Assembly (NCBI GenBank): GCA_963708775.1 | Contig: CAVPTI010000017.1 | Span: 49,208-113,207 of the forward strand | Length of the DNA: 64,000 nt | Reading direction: 5' to 3' | Source: JAGVSR01 sp963708775 | GTDB lineage: Bacteria > Pseudomonadota > Alphaproteobacteria > Rhizobiales > Hyphomicrobiaceae | In this document: positions 63,293 to 64,000 of the stretch, piece by piece | How positions within the stretch are numbered: the stretch's first letter is position 1 | Layout of the letters: each line of letters begins with the position of its first letter | Position numbers and translations under genes: made by a program | Notes under the pieces: generated by a model | The model's input: the letters and a program-made list of their open reading frames with translations, nothing else | What the model was told of the DNA's origin: nothing | The model's database searches: none

Positions 63293-64000
63293 GGGTTCGT
63301 AGCGCGGGGGGCGCGCGCGCTGCAATGTGGCTGTTGGCCGGTGATCCGATAGATATGGGGACGCTGCGCGATCTATACAACCTTTTGCGTGGTACCGGTA
63401 GCAGGGATGCTTGGTCAAGCAGGCAGGGGGCGAGGCCGGCACGCTTCGAAATTGTTTGTAGAGACTGATGCGACGCACCGGCCTCACCACGGACCACGGG
63501 GGTGGGCCCCCTTTTCGAAGCGTCGGTGCCACCACCCTGCGCGCATCTCAACACAGGTTGAACGGGGTTCTCACTCCCCCGCCGGCAGCGGTCCCCCAGG
63601 CTGACTGACCCAGCTGGCGCTCCGTTCCGCTCCCCTCCGCAAACAGGATCCCAGCTCGAGCCTATTCCCTGCCGAATGCGGTGGGATGAGGCGAGGATAG
63701 GGGAATGACGTGTGGGGGCGGGGATAAGTTTTGGAGTTCGGCTTTGCACGGGGGGCCGCTTGAGCGAACGCTTGTCTAGCAGTCACGAAATAATGCCTGC
63801 TCAACCACCAGAAGCGGCCAAATAAGCTTAGGCGGTATGGGCCACAAACGGACTCTAACCACCCTCGCTTCGGCAACCGAAACGACATCTCTTGCAAGGT
63901 ACTCCTAAGTACTTCGACACGCTCAGCCGCAACCAGCGAAAAGGAATTTTGCTGAGGCGCAGAGTTTTTCGTTTCGCGATTGACAGAGATCTGAGGTTGT
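63293..64000. other. Terminal region without a convincing gene
   Basis: About 700 bases upstream of uvrA. Open frames here lack ribosome binding sites and plausible protein composition. A short G5/C5 hairpin followed by TTTT lies at 63499-63516, and a TTGACA at 63980-63985 could be the -35 of a promoter whose -10 lies beyond the window. I saw no tRNA and no GAAC-N7-GAAC LexA box near uvrA. Confidence 0.55.

Noticed and set aside
63571..63897. Minus-strand open frame upstream of uvrA as a gene (for example ssb)
   Set aside because: No OB-fold features, no ribosome binding site and random-looking composition.

Overview
The window is GC-rich, densely coding DNA that looks like an alphaproteobacterial chromosome, most likely Rhizobiales. 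Supporting signs are an RcGTA-like gene transfer agent cluster, a degP / response regulator / histidine kinase / glnE neighbourhood, ccmI-ccmE-ccmF-ccmH, a FeuP/FeuQ-like two-component pair, an adenosylcobalamin-dependent eutBC pair, and a CtrA-type TTAA-N7-TTAA site near the left end. No rRNA, tRNA or CRISPR array was seen. Genus is inference; Hyphomicrobium-like relatives would fit.

Layout. 0.1-5.1 kb: a small unknown protein, a minus-strand operon (class A PBP, then two DUF1214/DUF1254-type proteins linked by ATGA overlaps), a YcgN cysteine-cluster protein and a secreted Tyr/Arg-rich protein. 5.5-21.9 kb: a collinear GTA structural cluster (small and large terminase, portal, prohead protease, capsid, connectors, tail tube, chaperones, tape measure, baseplate proteins, peptidase, baseplate hub) ending in an endolysin and a holin. 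A promoter-terminator pair precedes it, and a 47-nt tandem repeat sits between terL and portal. From about 7.2 kb to 20.7 kb this cluster is shredded by frameshifts, mostly single-base, plus a few in-frame TAG codons. Flanking housekeeping genes are almost untouched.

22-37.6 kb: a periplasmic protein with a FeuP/FeuQ-like two-component system, a glycine-zipper lipoprotein, cytochrome c maturation genes, a secreted trypsin-like protease, degP, a second two-component system and glnE. 37.7-48.3 kb: an EF-hand / sigma factor / membrane protein / Spy-like stress operon, a histidine kinase whose ATP site looks degraded, pepN, eutBC, and a divergent Lrp/AsnC regulator with alanine dehydrogenase.

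48.4-60.2 kb: mostly small genes. These are secreted or periplasmic proteins (two sets of tandem paralogues), a Crp/Fnr regulator with a palindromic candidate operator, a BLUF photoreceptor followed by a flavodoxin-fold oxidoreductase, an overlooked 42-residue lipoprotein, and a complete IS5-type element with terminal inverted repeats and a CTAA target duplication. 60.3-63.3 kb: uvrA. The last 0.7 kb has no convincing gene.

The main point for a reader is the GTA region. Gene order and reconstructed sequences are clear, but as written few of its structural genes can make a full-length product. Either the cluster is decaying or this stretch of the assembly is poor.
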